From the NCBI GenBank assembly GCA_951813625.1, contig CATOTS010000042.1, positions 87,532-151,531 of the forward strand: 64,000 nucleotides of DNA, in the 5' to 3' direction. The notes beneath the pieces were generated by a model that was not told the DNA's origin, did no database searches, and worked only from the letters and a program-made list of their open reading frames with translations. Positions 29,234 to 37,053 of this stretch are shown in pieces. Positions within the stretch are counted from its first letter, which is position 1. Every line of letters begins with the position of its first letter. Source of the stretch: an uncultured Caldilineaceae bacterium (lineage in GTDB: Bacteria > Chloroflexota > Anaerolineae > Caldilineales > Caldilineaceae). The position numbers and the translations under genes are program-made.

Positions 29234-29605
29234 TTTTGGGGTGGGAATCGTCTGGCGGGGCGTTCATGCCAGCGGTGGCTGGAATTGTCTGCCAGCTTTG
29301 GGCGGGCGCAGGGCAGGCACAAGGCCTGCCCCTACCGTGGCCGCGACGTTCGCTGAATTGGGGGCGGCGCGATGGGCCGCAGGTAGCACAGGGCTGCATT
29401 GACCCCACACTTGGCGGGGGGCGTACATCAGGGGGGCGTTGCGGGGGGAGTCCCCCCGCACAAGGGAGGGCCGAAGGCCCGACCGCCCAAAAGGAGACAG
29501 GAAAGCGTATTTCGCCACTCTGACTGAGAACGGACCGCGGACCGGCCATGACTTGGTTGCAACGCGAGGCATGGGAATCTGCCCCCAAATTTTGGACTGC
29601 ACCCG
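29234..29605. repeat. dispersed ~370-bp element, copy A
   Basis: It aligns by eye with copy B (43888-44257) in the same orientation. The first ~250 bases are very similar, including GGGCAGGCACAAGGCCTGCC and a 3' hairpin block with GCGGGGGGAGTCCCCCCGC. A divergent middle follows, then a conserved tail ending TGGACTGCACCC. The left end TTTTGGGG and right-side CCCCCAAATTTTGG are roughly inverted. It encodes no transposase. It resembles a non-autonomous (MITE- or REP-like) element. Confidence 0.7.
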
Positions 29606-29642
29606 CGGTGTCCACGTCGCATGGCCGGCCCGAAAAAGCTGT

Positions 29643-29671
29643 TTGCCCGCTTGAGTGTGGGATGCTATAGT
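29643..29671 (+). promoter_or_regulatory. putative promoter of the sugar ABC operon
   Basis: TTGCCC at 29643-29648 and TATAGT at 29666-29671 with a 17-base spacer, about 85 bases before the solute-binding protein ATG and 37 bases beyond the end of repeat copy A. Confidence 0.55.
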
Positions 29672-29756
29672 GCAGAGTGAACTCCTCTTCCCGCCAATAT
29701 TTCCTCACTCATCACTTCGTCGTTTTCGGCTTTACTGAACCAAAAAGGAGTCTAAA

Positions 29757-31358
29757 ATGAACAGAGTACTGTCTCGCCGCCAATTCCTGATCGGGACCGG
29801 CGGTCTCGCCGCTGCCGGGCTTATCGCCGCTTGCGCGTCGCCGACGGCGCCGGCGACTATGGATGAAGATGGCGCCGAAGGCTCAGGCATGACCGGCGAA
29901 CTGACCATCGACATGCAGTACGTTCCGGGCAAGGTGACCGCGGACACGCCGGTGGCGCTGCACGAGATCCTCCACATCGCGGCAGAGTACGCGGAGATGC
30001 ACCCCGGCGTCGAGGTGACCTTCGAGGAGCCGTGGAAGGCGACGGAGGCGATGACCCAGCCGACCTACTTCAAGGCCGGCGCGGCGGCAGGAACGCTGCC
30101 GGACATCACCTTCATGTACGGCCTCTCCTTCATCTACGACAAGGACGCGATTATCGCGACGACCGAGTACCTGAACCAGCCCAATCACTACATGCCCTCG
30201 GACCAGCCCGGCTACGAGCGCTGGGTCGACCAGTGGTACGATGATGTGCAGCCGCTGGTGCTGGCCGACGGCAACAACTATGACATTCCCATGGGTTGGG
30301 GCAACCCGGGACTGGTGATCGCCTACAACAAGGAGATGTACGCCGAGGCCGGCCTCTCCGGACCCCCCGAAAAGACCTATTACGACTACTATCAGTCGTG
30401 CCAGCAGATCCTCGATGCGGGCATGATCCCGCTGGAGAGCACGCTGCTCAGCTGGGAGTGGGACCGGATGGTCGACTACCTGGTCCGGTCGATGGGGCTG
30501 TTCGACCTGATCGACATCAACGGCGACGGCTTCTGCACCGATGTCGAGCAGACCCGCGCCGCGATTGCCGGCATCGTGCGCTTCGACTCGCCCTACTGGG
30601 TCGAGCCGACCCGCATCTGGAAAGAGGTTACGAACTACTTCCAGCCCGGCTACCTGCAGATGGCGCAGACGACCAATGCGATCGGCTATGGCGAGATCTT
30701 TATGACGGAGCAGTCGGCGATGGTGTGGCACGCCGTCCGCATCTGGCCGCAGTTGATGGAGCTGGGCGGCACCGACAAGTTCGGCGTCTTCAATCTGCCG
30801 CGCCTGACAAATAAGCTGACACCGTGGGGCGAAGAGGACCCGACCTGGCTGATCGCGCGCTCGACCGAGAGCAAGACGGTGACCAAGACTGCGCGCGAAC
30901 GCGGGCACGTCGACCTGGCGATCGATTTTCTCAAGTTCATGACGACGCCGGCTAATTCTGAGCGGCTGATCCAGGAGCGGTTTGGCACGAACCTGGTGAT
31001 GCCGACGATCAGGGGCCTCGAAGGAATTGAGCTCGACGACGATGTCAAGGCCCTGGTCAGCGACTATGAAAAGAAGACGGCCAAGCCCGGATTCTCCTCC
31101 GACCGCATCGGCGACTGGCATTTCTGGTTCGAGTGGTTCTCGGTGCTTCAGGCCTACTTTGCCGACACTATGACACTGGAAGAGATGATCCAGGCACAGA
31201 TCGACGTACTGCCGACCTTCATCGAGAACTTCCTCGTCGATAAGGAGCTGCAGGAAGAGGCCAAGGAGTGGGAGAAGATGAGGGCCGACTACACGCCGCC
31301 GCCCTGGGGCGATTACACGGTCCCGACAGAACCGTTCGTGATGCCGTTCAACGCCTAA
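29757..31358 (+). CDS. extracellular solute-binding lipoprotein of a carbohydrate ABC transporter
   Basis: A 533-residue binding protein that should capture a sugar outside the membrane. The N terminus SRRQFLIGTGGLAAAGLIAAC is Tat-like (twin Arg) with a lipobox ending in Cys at residue about 26. The mature part has the family features DITFMYGLSFIYDKDAI, IPMGWGNPGLVIAYNKEMYAEAG and DLAIDFLKFMTTPANSERLI. DINGDGFCTDVE near residue 255 is an almost ideal EF-hand-type calcium loop. AAAGGAG lies just before ATG 29757. A strong hairpin follows, then two permease genes. No ATPase gene is in the operon; a shared MsiK-type ATPase elsewhere is likely. Confidence 0.9.
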   Translation: MNRVLSRRQFLIGTGGLAAAGLIAACASPTAPATMDEDGAEGSGMTGELTIDMQYVPGKVTADTPVALHEILHIAAEYAEMHPGVEVTFEEPWKATEAMTQPTYFKAGAAAGTLPDITFMYGLSFIYDKDAIIATTEYLNQPNHYMPSDQPGYERWVDQWYDDVQPLVLADGNNYDIPMGWGNPGLVIAYNKEMYAEAGLSGPPEKTYYDYYQSCQQILDAGMIPLESTLLSWEWDRMVDYLVRSMGLFDLIDINGDGFCTDVEQTRAAIAGIVRFDSPYWVEPTRIWKEVTNYFQPGYLQMAQTTNAIGYGEIFMTEQSAMVWHAVRIWPQLMELGGTDKFGVFNLPRLTNKLTPWGEEDPTWLIARSTESKTVTKTARERGHVDLAIDFLKFMTTPANSERLIQERFGTNLVMPTIRGLEGIELDDDVKALVSDYEKKTAKPGFSSDRIGDWHFWFEWFSVLQAYFADTMTLEEMIQAQIDVLPTFIENFLVDKELQEEAKEWEKMRADYTPPPWGDYTVPTEPFVMPFNA

Positions 31359-31372
31359 CTGCGATGGAAAGC

Positions 31373-31415
31373 GGCCAGGGGGTCAGTGATCAGCTGGATC
31401 ACTGACCCCCTGGCC
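31373..31415 (+). promoter_or_regulatory. perfect 19-bp intercistronic hairpin
   Basis: GGCCAGGGGGTCAGTGATC (31373-31391), loop AGCTG, then its exact complement (31397-31415). No T-run follows (CTTGCG), so it is not a canonical terminator. In the gap between a binding-protein gene and its permeases, such hairpins are known to protect the upstream mRNA from decay and raise binding-protein output. It also sits 12 bases before the permease ATG and could affect its translation. Confidence 0.75.
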
Positions 31416-31427
31416 CTTGCGAACCCC

Positions 31428-32387
31428 ATGTCAGTACAGACTGCCGACGCGAGTCTCGACAGTAGACTGTGGAGCGGCCGCCGCCGTACGATGCGCCGCA
31501 ACCTGACCGCGCTCCTCTTTCTGTTGCCCACCTTCCTCTTTCTGGCCATCTTCATGTACCAGCCGACCATCAACGTAATCTATCATACCTTTTTCCGTTG
31601 GGACGGCTTCACGGTGGAACGGTTCATTGGGTTCGGGAACTTCACAAAGATGGTTTCCGACCCCAACATGCACATCGCCACGCGCAATCTCGGCTGGTTT
31701 TTCCTCGGTTGGATGTTGCAGCGCATCTCGCCCTTCCTGGTGGCGGAGCTGGTTTTCAACCTGAGGCGGGAACGCACCAAATACTGGTACCGCACGCTCT
31801 TCGTCCTGCCGATGGTCGTCCCCTTCCTGGTCACGATCATGATCTGGAAGTTCATCTACAATCCGCTGCCGGCGATTGGCGTCCTCAATCGCATGCTGGG
31901 GAGTTTCGGCCTGGAAGAGTGGCAGACGGCGTGGCTGTCGGAGCCGAGCCTGGTGATTCTGGCGCTACTGATGGTCAGTTTCCCCTGGATTTCGGGCTGG
32001 CCGTTCATGATCTTCTACGCCGGGCTGCAGCAGATCCCTAGTGAAGTGCTTGACGCCTCCGTGATGGACGGCTGCAATGTCTGGCAGCGCATGGTGCGCA
32101 TCGACATCCCGCTCGTGGTCACCTCGATCCAGCTGGTGGCGATCCAGACGATGATCGGCATCATCCAGGATTTCGCCTTTGTGCTGATCATGACGGCGGG
32201 CGGGCCGGCCAAGGCGTCGCTGGTGCCCGGCCTGCTGCTCTTCATGTCCGCCTTCCGCGGCGACAATATGGGGTACGGCGCAACGATCGGCGTAACCATG
32301 TTCATCGCTATCTTTATTCTGACGCTGCTGAGCTTCCGCTACACGACGTCGCCCTTCGCCCGCACCCGACGAACGAGGGAGACCTGA
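31428..32387 (+). CDS. carbohydrate ABC transporter permease, MalF/UgpA type
   Basis: A 319-residue inner membrane protein with about six transmembrane segments, beginning LTALLFLLPTFLFLAIFMYQP. The EAA-type cytoplasmic loop is near residues 210-235 (LQQIPSEVLDASVMDGCNVWQRMVRI), which docks with the ATPase. ATG 31428 gives a normal N terminus; no good SD is visible, and the hairpin lies just upstream, so coupling or leaderless-like initiation may apply. An alternative ATG is 31491. The stop overlaps the next gene (TGATG). Confidence 0.9.
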   Translation: MSVQTADASLDSRLWSGRRRTMRRNLTALLFLLPTFLFLAIFMYQPTINVIYHTFFRWDGFTVERFIGFGNFTKMVSDPNMHIATRNLGWFFLGWMLQRISPFLVAELVFNLRRERTKYWYRTLFVLPMVVPFLVTIMIWKFIYNPLPAIGVLNRMLGSFGLEEWQTAWLSEPSLVILALLMVSFPWISGWPFMIFYAGLQQIPSEVLDASVMDGCNVWQRMVRIDIPLVVTSIQLVAIQTMIGIIQDFAFVLIMTAGGPAKASLVPGLLLFMSAFRGDNMGYGATIGVTMFIAIFILTLLSFRYTTSPFARTRRTRET

Positions 32388-33262
32388 TGACCGAGCAAAC
32401 AGTCGACCAGCCTTTCTCGTCGACGCATGACGATGCGCAGTCGGAGCTTGGCACGCAGCTAAAAAGCTTGCTGCATCATGCGTTGCTGGTCTTTCTCCTC
32501 TTTCTGACCTTCTTCCCCTTCATCATTGCAATCTTCACCTCGCTCAAGAGCTTCCAGCAGCTGCTTGTAAACTTCTGGCTGCCGGCCTTCCCGCTGCAGC
32601 TGAACAACTATGTGATGGCGTGGAACGAGATCTACCGCTCCATCATCAACAGCAGCCTCGTCAGCCTCGGCGCGGTCACCGGCGTGCTGCTGTGCGCGTC
32701 TCTGGCCGCGTACGCGTTTGCGCGCATCGACTTCGCCTGGCGCGACGCGGCCTACTACCTGGTGCTGTCGCTGCTGATGATCCCCAGCGTCCTGACCCTG
32801 ATCGGCCGCTACCTGCTGATCGTCGAGTTCGGGCTGATGAACTCGCTCTGGGGGCTGATTCTGCCCTACATCGCGGGGGGGCTTGCCTTCGCCGTCTTTC
32901 TGCTGACCGGCTTCTTCTCCGACCTGCCGGAGGAGCTGTTCGAAGCGGCCAGGATGGACGGCGGCACCGAACTGCAGATGTACCGCATGATCGCGCTGCC
33001 CCTTTCGCGGCCGATCATGGCGATCGTCGGCCTGCTCACCTTCCTCTCGTCCTGGGGCGACTATGTGTGGCCGCTGCTGGTGCTGCGCTCGCCGGAGAAG
33101 TTCACGCTGATGCTGGGGCTGGCGAGGTTCACCGGCAACAACCAGGTCATGTTCGGGCCGCTGATGGCCGGCTACGTGATCGCGTCGATCCCGACCGCAA
33201 TTATTATTATCCTGATGATGCGCACCTTCGCCGGCGCCGCCTTGCTGGGGGCCTTCAAATGA
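32387..33262 (+). CDS. carbohydrate ABC transporter permease, MalG/UgpE type
   Basis: A 291-residue partner permease with six membrane segments (first: LLHHALLVFLLFLTFFPFIIAIF) and the EAA loop FSDLPEELFEAARMDGGTELQMYRMIALPL near residues 180-205. It shares one base with the upstream gene (TGATG) and its stop overlaps the following oxidoreductase ATG (ATGA). Its last 23 codons have a decayed second copy at 34367-34444. Confidence 0.92.
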   Translation: MTEQTVDQPFSSTHDDAQSELGTQLKSLLHHALLVFLLFLTFFPFIIAIFTSLKSFQQLLVNFWLPAFPLQLNNYVMAWNEIYRSIINSSLVSLGAVTGVLLCASLAAYAFARIDFAWRDAAYYLVLSLLMIPSVLTLIGRYLLIVEFGLMNSLWGLILPYIAGGLAFAVFLLTGFFSDLPEELFEAARMDGGTELQMYRMIALPLSRPIMAIVGLLTFLSSWGDYVWPLLVLRSPEKFTLMLGLARFTGNNQVMFGPLMAGYVIASIPTAIIIILMMRTFAGAALLGAFK

Positions 33263-34353
33263 CCGACGGCAATATATACAGGGTGGGAATCGTCGGCTGC
33301 GGCCGGATGGCTGGGCTGCACGCGGAGGCTCATACGCTTGTGCCCGATACCCAGCTGGTCGCCGCCGCCGACATCGACCCCGACAAGCTGGACCTCTTCT
33401 GCGAACAGTGGTCGATCCCGCAGCGCTACGGCAGCTATGAAGAGATGCTGGCAAAGGCCGACCTGGACATCGTGAGCGTCGTCACGCTGGACAGCCTGCA
33501 CGGCTCGGCGACGATCGCCGCGGCCGAGGCCGGCGCGCGCGGCATCCTCTGCGAAAAACCGATGGCCTTCGACCTCGAGGAGGCCGACCGGATGATCGCG
33601 GCCTGCGACCGCGCCGGCGCCAAGCTGGTAATCGATCACTCGATGCGCTTCGAGAAGAATTTCATCGAAGTGAAGACGATGATCGAGCGCGGCGACATCG
33701 GCAATCTACGCACCATCCGCGGCAACCTGCTCTCGACCGACCAGCGCGATCCGAGCAGCTGGCATTCGCAGTTCGTGACGGCCGGCGGCGGCGAGCTGAT
33801 GCACAACGGCACGCACCTGTTCGATCTGATCCGCTTCTATGCCGGCGACCCGGAGTGGGTCTTCGCCACGGTGGAGCGCGGCAACAAGGCGATCACGATC
33901 GAGGACCTGTCGGCCGGTCTGTTCCGCATGGACAGCGGCAGCCTCTTCTTTTTCGAGTCGGGCGGGCGGCGGCGCTACGGCTGCTTCGAAATCCTGATCG
34001 AAGGCGACGAAGGCCGCCTCGCCATCCAGCACGGCGCGCGCAACGCCCTGGAGAATAGGGGCGGTTGGGCCTGGGAACCCTATCTGCACCGCTGGCGCGG
34101 GCGCACCGAGCCAGTCGAATGGGAGCCGGTCGCGACGCAGCGGGACAACGCCGTCATCAACGTGGTGGCCGACCTGGTTGACTGCATCGAGAACGACCGC
34201 GAGAGCATTTCGAGCGGGCGGCAGGGCCGCGCCGCTCTGGAGATGATCATGGCGGTCTACGAGTCGCAGCGGCGCGGGCTGGCCCGCGTCGACTTCCCGC
34301 TGGGAATCCAGGACAACCCGTTCGGAGATATGCTTGACAGAGGACAGATATGA
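33259..34353 (+). CDS. Gfo/Idh/MocA family oxidoreductase, tandem copy 1
   Basis: A 364-residue NAD(P)-dependent oxidoreductase. The Rossmann motif YRVGIVGCGRMAGLHAEAH is at the N terminus, AAADIDPDKLD follows, GILCEKPMAF carries the EKP motif, and GGGELMHNGTHLFDLIRFYAGD holds the conserved His of the active site. ATG 33259 overlaps the permease stop; the frame is open further upstream inside that gene but homology starts here. Roughly four fifths identical to copy 2 and equal in length. Likely oxidises a sugar or sugar acid brought in by the upstream transporter. Confidence 0.9.
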   Translation: MTDGNIYRVGIVGCGRMAGLHAEAHTLVPDTQLVAAADIDPDKLDLFCEQWSIPQRYGSYEEMLAKADLDIVSVVTLDSLHGSATIAAAEAGARGILCEKPMAFDLEEADRMIAACDRAGAKLVIDHSMRFEKNFIEVKTMIERGDIGNLRTIRGNLLSTDQRDPSSWHSQFVTAGGGELMHNGTHLFDLIRFYAGDPEWVFATVERGNKAITIEDLSAGLFRMDSGSLFFFESGGRRRYGCFEILIEGDEGRLAIQHGARNALENRGGWAWEPYLHRWRGRTEPVEWEPVATQRDNAVINVVADLVDCIENDRESISSGRQGRAALEMIMAVYESQRRGLARVDFPLGIQDNPFGDMLDRGQI

Positions 34354-34366
34354 CGCAGGAATCTCC

Positions 34367-34444
34367 GTGCGTCCGACCGCGACCATCGTTCTCCTGATGA
34401 TACGCATCAATGCGGGCGTCCTCCCGGAAGGAGCTAGCAAATGA
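34367..34444 (+). pseudogene. vestigial 3' end of a MalG-type permease gene
   Basis: Between the two tandem oxidoreductase genes the DNA reads, in one frame, PTATIVLLMIRINAGVLPEG then ASK and stop. This aligns without gaps to the end of the real permease (PTAIIIILMMRTFAGAALLG then AFK and stop), about half identical over 23 residues, and keeps the same ATGA overlap with the next gene. It is a fossil showing that the duplicated unit included the permease tail. Part of it now serves as the SD (GGAAGGAG, 34426-34433) of copy 2. Confidence 0.7.
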
Positions 34445-35535
34445 CGGATGGCAAGCAATTCAGGGTGGGCATCGTTGGCTGCGGCCGGGTGGCGGCGATG
34501 CACGCGAAGGCGCATGAGACTGTGCCCGGTACGCAGCTGGTGGCCGCGGCCGACATCGACCCGGATAGGCTCGATAGCTTCTGCGAACAGTGGTCGATCC
34601 CGCAGCGCTACAGCAGCTACGAGGAGATGCTGGCGCAGGCCGACGTCGAAATCATCAGCGTTTGCACGCTCGACAATCTGAAGGGGCCGGTGACAATCGC
34701 CGCGGCCGAGGCGGGCGTGCGCGGCATCCTGTGCGAGAAGCCGATGGCCTTCCACCTCGAAGAGGCCGACCGGATGATTGCGGCCTGCGACCGCGCCGGC
34801 GCCAAATTGATCGTCAACCACTCGATGCGCTTCGAGCAGAACTACATCAATGTGAAGAAGATGATCGAGCAGGGCGAAATCGGCAATCTGCGCACCATCC
34901 GCGCCAATCTGCTCACGACCGATCAGTTCAATCTCGCCAGCTGGCACTCGCATTACGAGACGGCCGGCGGCGGTCAACTGATGCACGACGCCACGCATAT
35001 TTTCGATCTCATCCGTTTCTATGCCGGCGACCCGGAGTGGGTTTTCGCGACGGTCGAACGCGGCAACAAGGCGGTCACGATCGAAGACCTGGGGGCAGGG
35101 CTGTTCCGCATGGACAGCGGCACTCTCTTCTTCTTCGAGTCGGGTGGGCGACGCCGCTACGGCACCTACGAGATCCTGATCGAAGGGGATGAAGGCCGGC
35201 TGGCGATCCAGCACGGCGCGTTCAACAGCCTGGAACGGTCTGCCGGCTACGGCTGGGAACCCTATCTGCACCGCTGGCGCGGCCGCACCGAGCCGGTCGA
35301 CTGGGAGCCGGTCCCCACGGAGCGGCAACACGCGTGGATCAACGCGGTGAGCGACCTGGTCGATTGTATCGAGCAGGACCGCGAGAGCGTTTCGAGCGGG
35401 AGGCAGGGCCGCGCCGCGCTCGAGATGATCATGGCGGTCTACGAGTCGCAGCGTCGCGGGCTGGCCCGCGTCGACTTCCCGCTGGAGATTCGCGACAATC
35501 CGTTCGGAGATATGCTCAGCAGAGGGCAGATATAG
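34441..35535 (+). CDS. Gfo/Idh/MocA family oxidoreductase, tandem copy 2
   Basis: 364 residues, paralogous to copy 1 over the full length. The motifs are FRVGIVGCGRVAAMHAKAH, AAADIDPDRLD, GILCEKPMAF and GGGQLMHDATHIFDLIRFYAGD. Differences cluster around residues 70-90 and 145-165, near the substrate side, so the copies may act on different sugars. GGAAGGAG supports ATG 34441. The sialidase-fold gene follows after 13 bases. Confidence 0.9.
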   Translation: MTDGKQFRVGIVGCGRVAAMHAKAHETVPGTQLVAAADIDPDRLDSFCEQWSIPQRYSSYEEMLAQADVEIISVCTLDNLKGPVTIAAAEAGVRGILCEKPMAFHLEEADRMIAACDRAGAKLIVNHSMRFEQNYINVKKMIEQGEIGNLRTIRANLLTTDQFNLASWHSHYETAGGGQLMHDATHIFDLIRFYAGDPEWVFATVERGNKAVTIEDLGAGLFRMDSGTLFFFESGGRRRYGTYEILIEGDEGRLAIQHGAFNSLERSAGYGWEPYLHRWRGRTEPVDWEPVPTERQHAWINAVSDLVDCIEQDRESVSSGRQGRAALEMIMAVYESQRRGLARVDFPLEIRDNPFGDMLSRGQI

Positions 35536-35548
35536 CGGAGGAATCCCC

Positions 35549-36619
35549 ATGCGCCCGCCGGACCTGACGCACCAGCTGATCTACCAGAATCCGCACGCCT
35601 ACTGCGCGTGGCCGGACATCAAGATCCTGCAGGACGGCGACTGGGTGCTGGCCTTCTGTGAGGCGATGCGCCGGCCGAGCATCACGCATCTCGACCCGAG
35701 CCTGCTCAACATGCTGCTGCGCTCCGAGGACGGCGGGCAGAGCTGGCAGGGGCCGCAGGTGATCGCCGGCTACGATTTCGCCGGCATGGACGACCCCGGC
35801 ATGGTGCAGCTTTCGAGCGGAGTACTGCTGGTCAACACGGCGCGCAACAGCCATGTCTCGCTTGACACAGCCGACGGCGACGCGGCCTACGCCGGTTATG
35901 ACCGGCGCGAGGGTTTCGCCTGGGCCAGCTCCTACCCGATCGCGGAGGGCACCTACGTGCACCGCTCGGAGGACGGCGGGCGCACGTGGAGCGGGAGCGC
36001 ACGCGTCGATATCTCCCCTTTTGCCTCCGGCTACACGCTGCGCCCCATCACCGAGCTGGAGGACGGGAGCCTGCTGCTGCCCTGCTACGATGAGAGCCAG
36101 GTCCCGTGCCCGTCATTCGTCGTGCCCTCCTACGACCAGGGCCGCACCTGGACGGGCGCGTCTTTGATCGCGCTCGACGACAGGATCGGCTTTTACGAAC
36201 CTGCTCTGCTGGCGCTGCCGGGCGGGCGCGTGCTGGCGATGCTGCGTACGCATCAGGAGGGAAACATTCATCTCTACCAGTGCCACTCGGACGACGGCGG
36301 GCGTACCTGGAGCCGCGCGCAGCCGACGCCGATGCGCGGTCTGCCGCCCCACATGCTGCGTCTGCAGGATGGACGCTTGCTGTGCGTCTACGGCCGTCGC
36401 TTTGCCCCTTTCGGGGTTCGCGCCTGCCTGAGCAGCGACAATGGCGCCAGCTGGGACATCGAGAACGAGTTGGTCCTGCGCGACGACTTCCCCAACGGCG
36501 ACCTGGGCTATCCGACCTCGGTGCAGCGGGCCGACGGCTCGATCTGCACCGCCTACTACGGCCAAGACGAAGAGAGCGTGACCTGTATCCAGGCCAGTTC
36601 ATACCGGCTCCCGGACTGA
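35549..36619 (+). CDS. sialidase-fold (BNR/Asp-box) protein
   Basis: A 356-residue six-bladed beta-propeller of the sialidase superfamily. At least five Asp-box-like turns are visible (SEDGGQSW, SEDGGRTW, SYDQGRTW, SDDGGRTW, SSDNGASW). Other family marks are the N-terminal Arg/Pro-containing strand, GFYEPALLALPGGRVLAMLRT, and the late YPTSVQRADGSICTAYYGQD. There is no signal peptide, so it looks cytoplasmic and would act on imported oligosaccharides. A true sialidase needs an Arg triad and Tyr/Glu pair that I cannot confirm by eye, so the substrate may not be sialic acid. AGGAATC precedes ATG 35549. Confidence 0.8.
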   Translation: MRPPDLTHQLIYQNPHAYCAWPDIKILQDGDWVLAFCEAMRRPSITHLDPSLLNMLLRSEDGGQSWQGPQVIAGYDFAGMDDPGMVQLSSGVLLVNTARNSHVSLDTADGDAAYAGYDRREGFAWASSYPIAEGTYVHRSEDGGRTWSGSARVDISPFASGYTLRPITELEDGSLLLPCYDESQVPCPSFVVPSYDQGRTWTGASLIALDDRIGFYEPALLALPGGRVLAMLRTHQEGNIHLYQCHSDDGGRTWSRAQPTPMRGLPPHMLRLQDGRLLCVYGRRFAPFGVRACLSSDNGASWDIENELVLRDDFPNGDLGYPTSVQRADGSICTAYYGQDEESVTCIQASSYRLPD

Positions 36620-36654
36620 GCGCGGCGGCGTTGAACCGGCAGGGGGACAGGGAC

Positions 36655-36708
36655 GCGACCTCGGCGACCTCGGCGACCTCGGCGACCTCGGCGACCTCGG
36701 CGACCTCG
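36655..36708. repeat. 9-bp tandem repeat, six units
   Basis: Six perfect copies of GCGACCTCG between the sialidase-fold gene and the tRNAs. It is not a CRISPR array: there are no spacers and the unit is short. Probably a slippage-prone minisatellite. Confidence 0.9.
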
Positions 36709-36753
36709 GCGGGCACGCGCTATGGCTTTCGGATTTCAGCACAAGGTGGGAAG

Positions 36754-36827
<74 letters not shown>

Positions 36828-36833
36828 TGACTG

Positions 36834-36867
36834 CAAAACGAACCGCCGACCGATTTCGGTTCGGCGG
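36834..36867 (-). terminator. putative terminator after tRNA-fMet
   Basis: CCGCCGA (36843-36849) pairs with TCGGCGG (36861-36867), extended by CCG/CGG inside, with one bulge. On the minus strand the hairpin is followed by TTCGTTTTG. It separates the two CAU tRNAs. Confidence 0.5.
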
Positions 36868-36883
36868 CTCTTTGATTCTGAGG

Positions 36884-36955
36884 TAGCGGGGGCAGGATTC
36901 GAACCTGCGACCTTCGGGTTATGAGCCCGACGAGCTGCCACTGCTCCACCCCGCA
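36884..36955 (-). tRNA. initiator tRNA-fMet (CAU)
   Basis: The minus strand gives TGCGGGG...CCCCGCT with a U-U mismatch at positions 1-72, the mismatch location that marks bacterial initiators. The anticodon stem TCGGG/CCCGA has three G-C pairs next to loop CTCATAA, the second initiator hallmark. D arm GAGC/GCTC with a short 7-base loop, T arm GCAGG/CCTGC. Discriminator A followed by CC then T, so a full CCA is not encoded. Confidence 0.93.
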
Positions 36956-37053
36956 ACACAGTACAGGACAGTCTAACATAGTAGCCGCTGTGCGTCAAAT
37001 TAGCGCCTTTGCCGATGCGAGCCGCCCCTGTTTCCGGCGGGTGCGCCTGCCAT

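Larger units (their letters stand above)
29099..29756. other. intergenic region holding dispersed element copy A and the ABC operon promoter
   Basis: About 650 bases between divergent operons, mostly occupied by the ~370-bp repeat element (29234-29605) and then a good promoter (29643-29671). The open frames across the element occur on both strands and recur in copy B; they are not treated as genes. Confidence 0.6.

Noticed and set aside
29202..29708. Minus-strand frame through repeat copy A, with a similar one at 43951-44367 in copy B
   Set aside because: The similarity of the two translations comes from the DNA repeat; frames are interrupted differently and there is no ribosome site, so I treat the element as non-coding.
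33706..35550. 614-codon minus-strand frame across the two oxidoreductases
   Set aside because: It repeats internally only because the real genes are tandem copies; no SD and no motif.
36655..36708. CRISPR array
   Set aside because: The repeat unit is 9 bases, with no spacers and no cas genes anywhere in the window.
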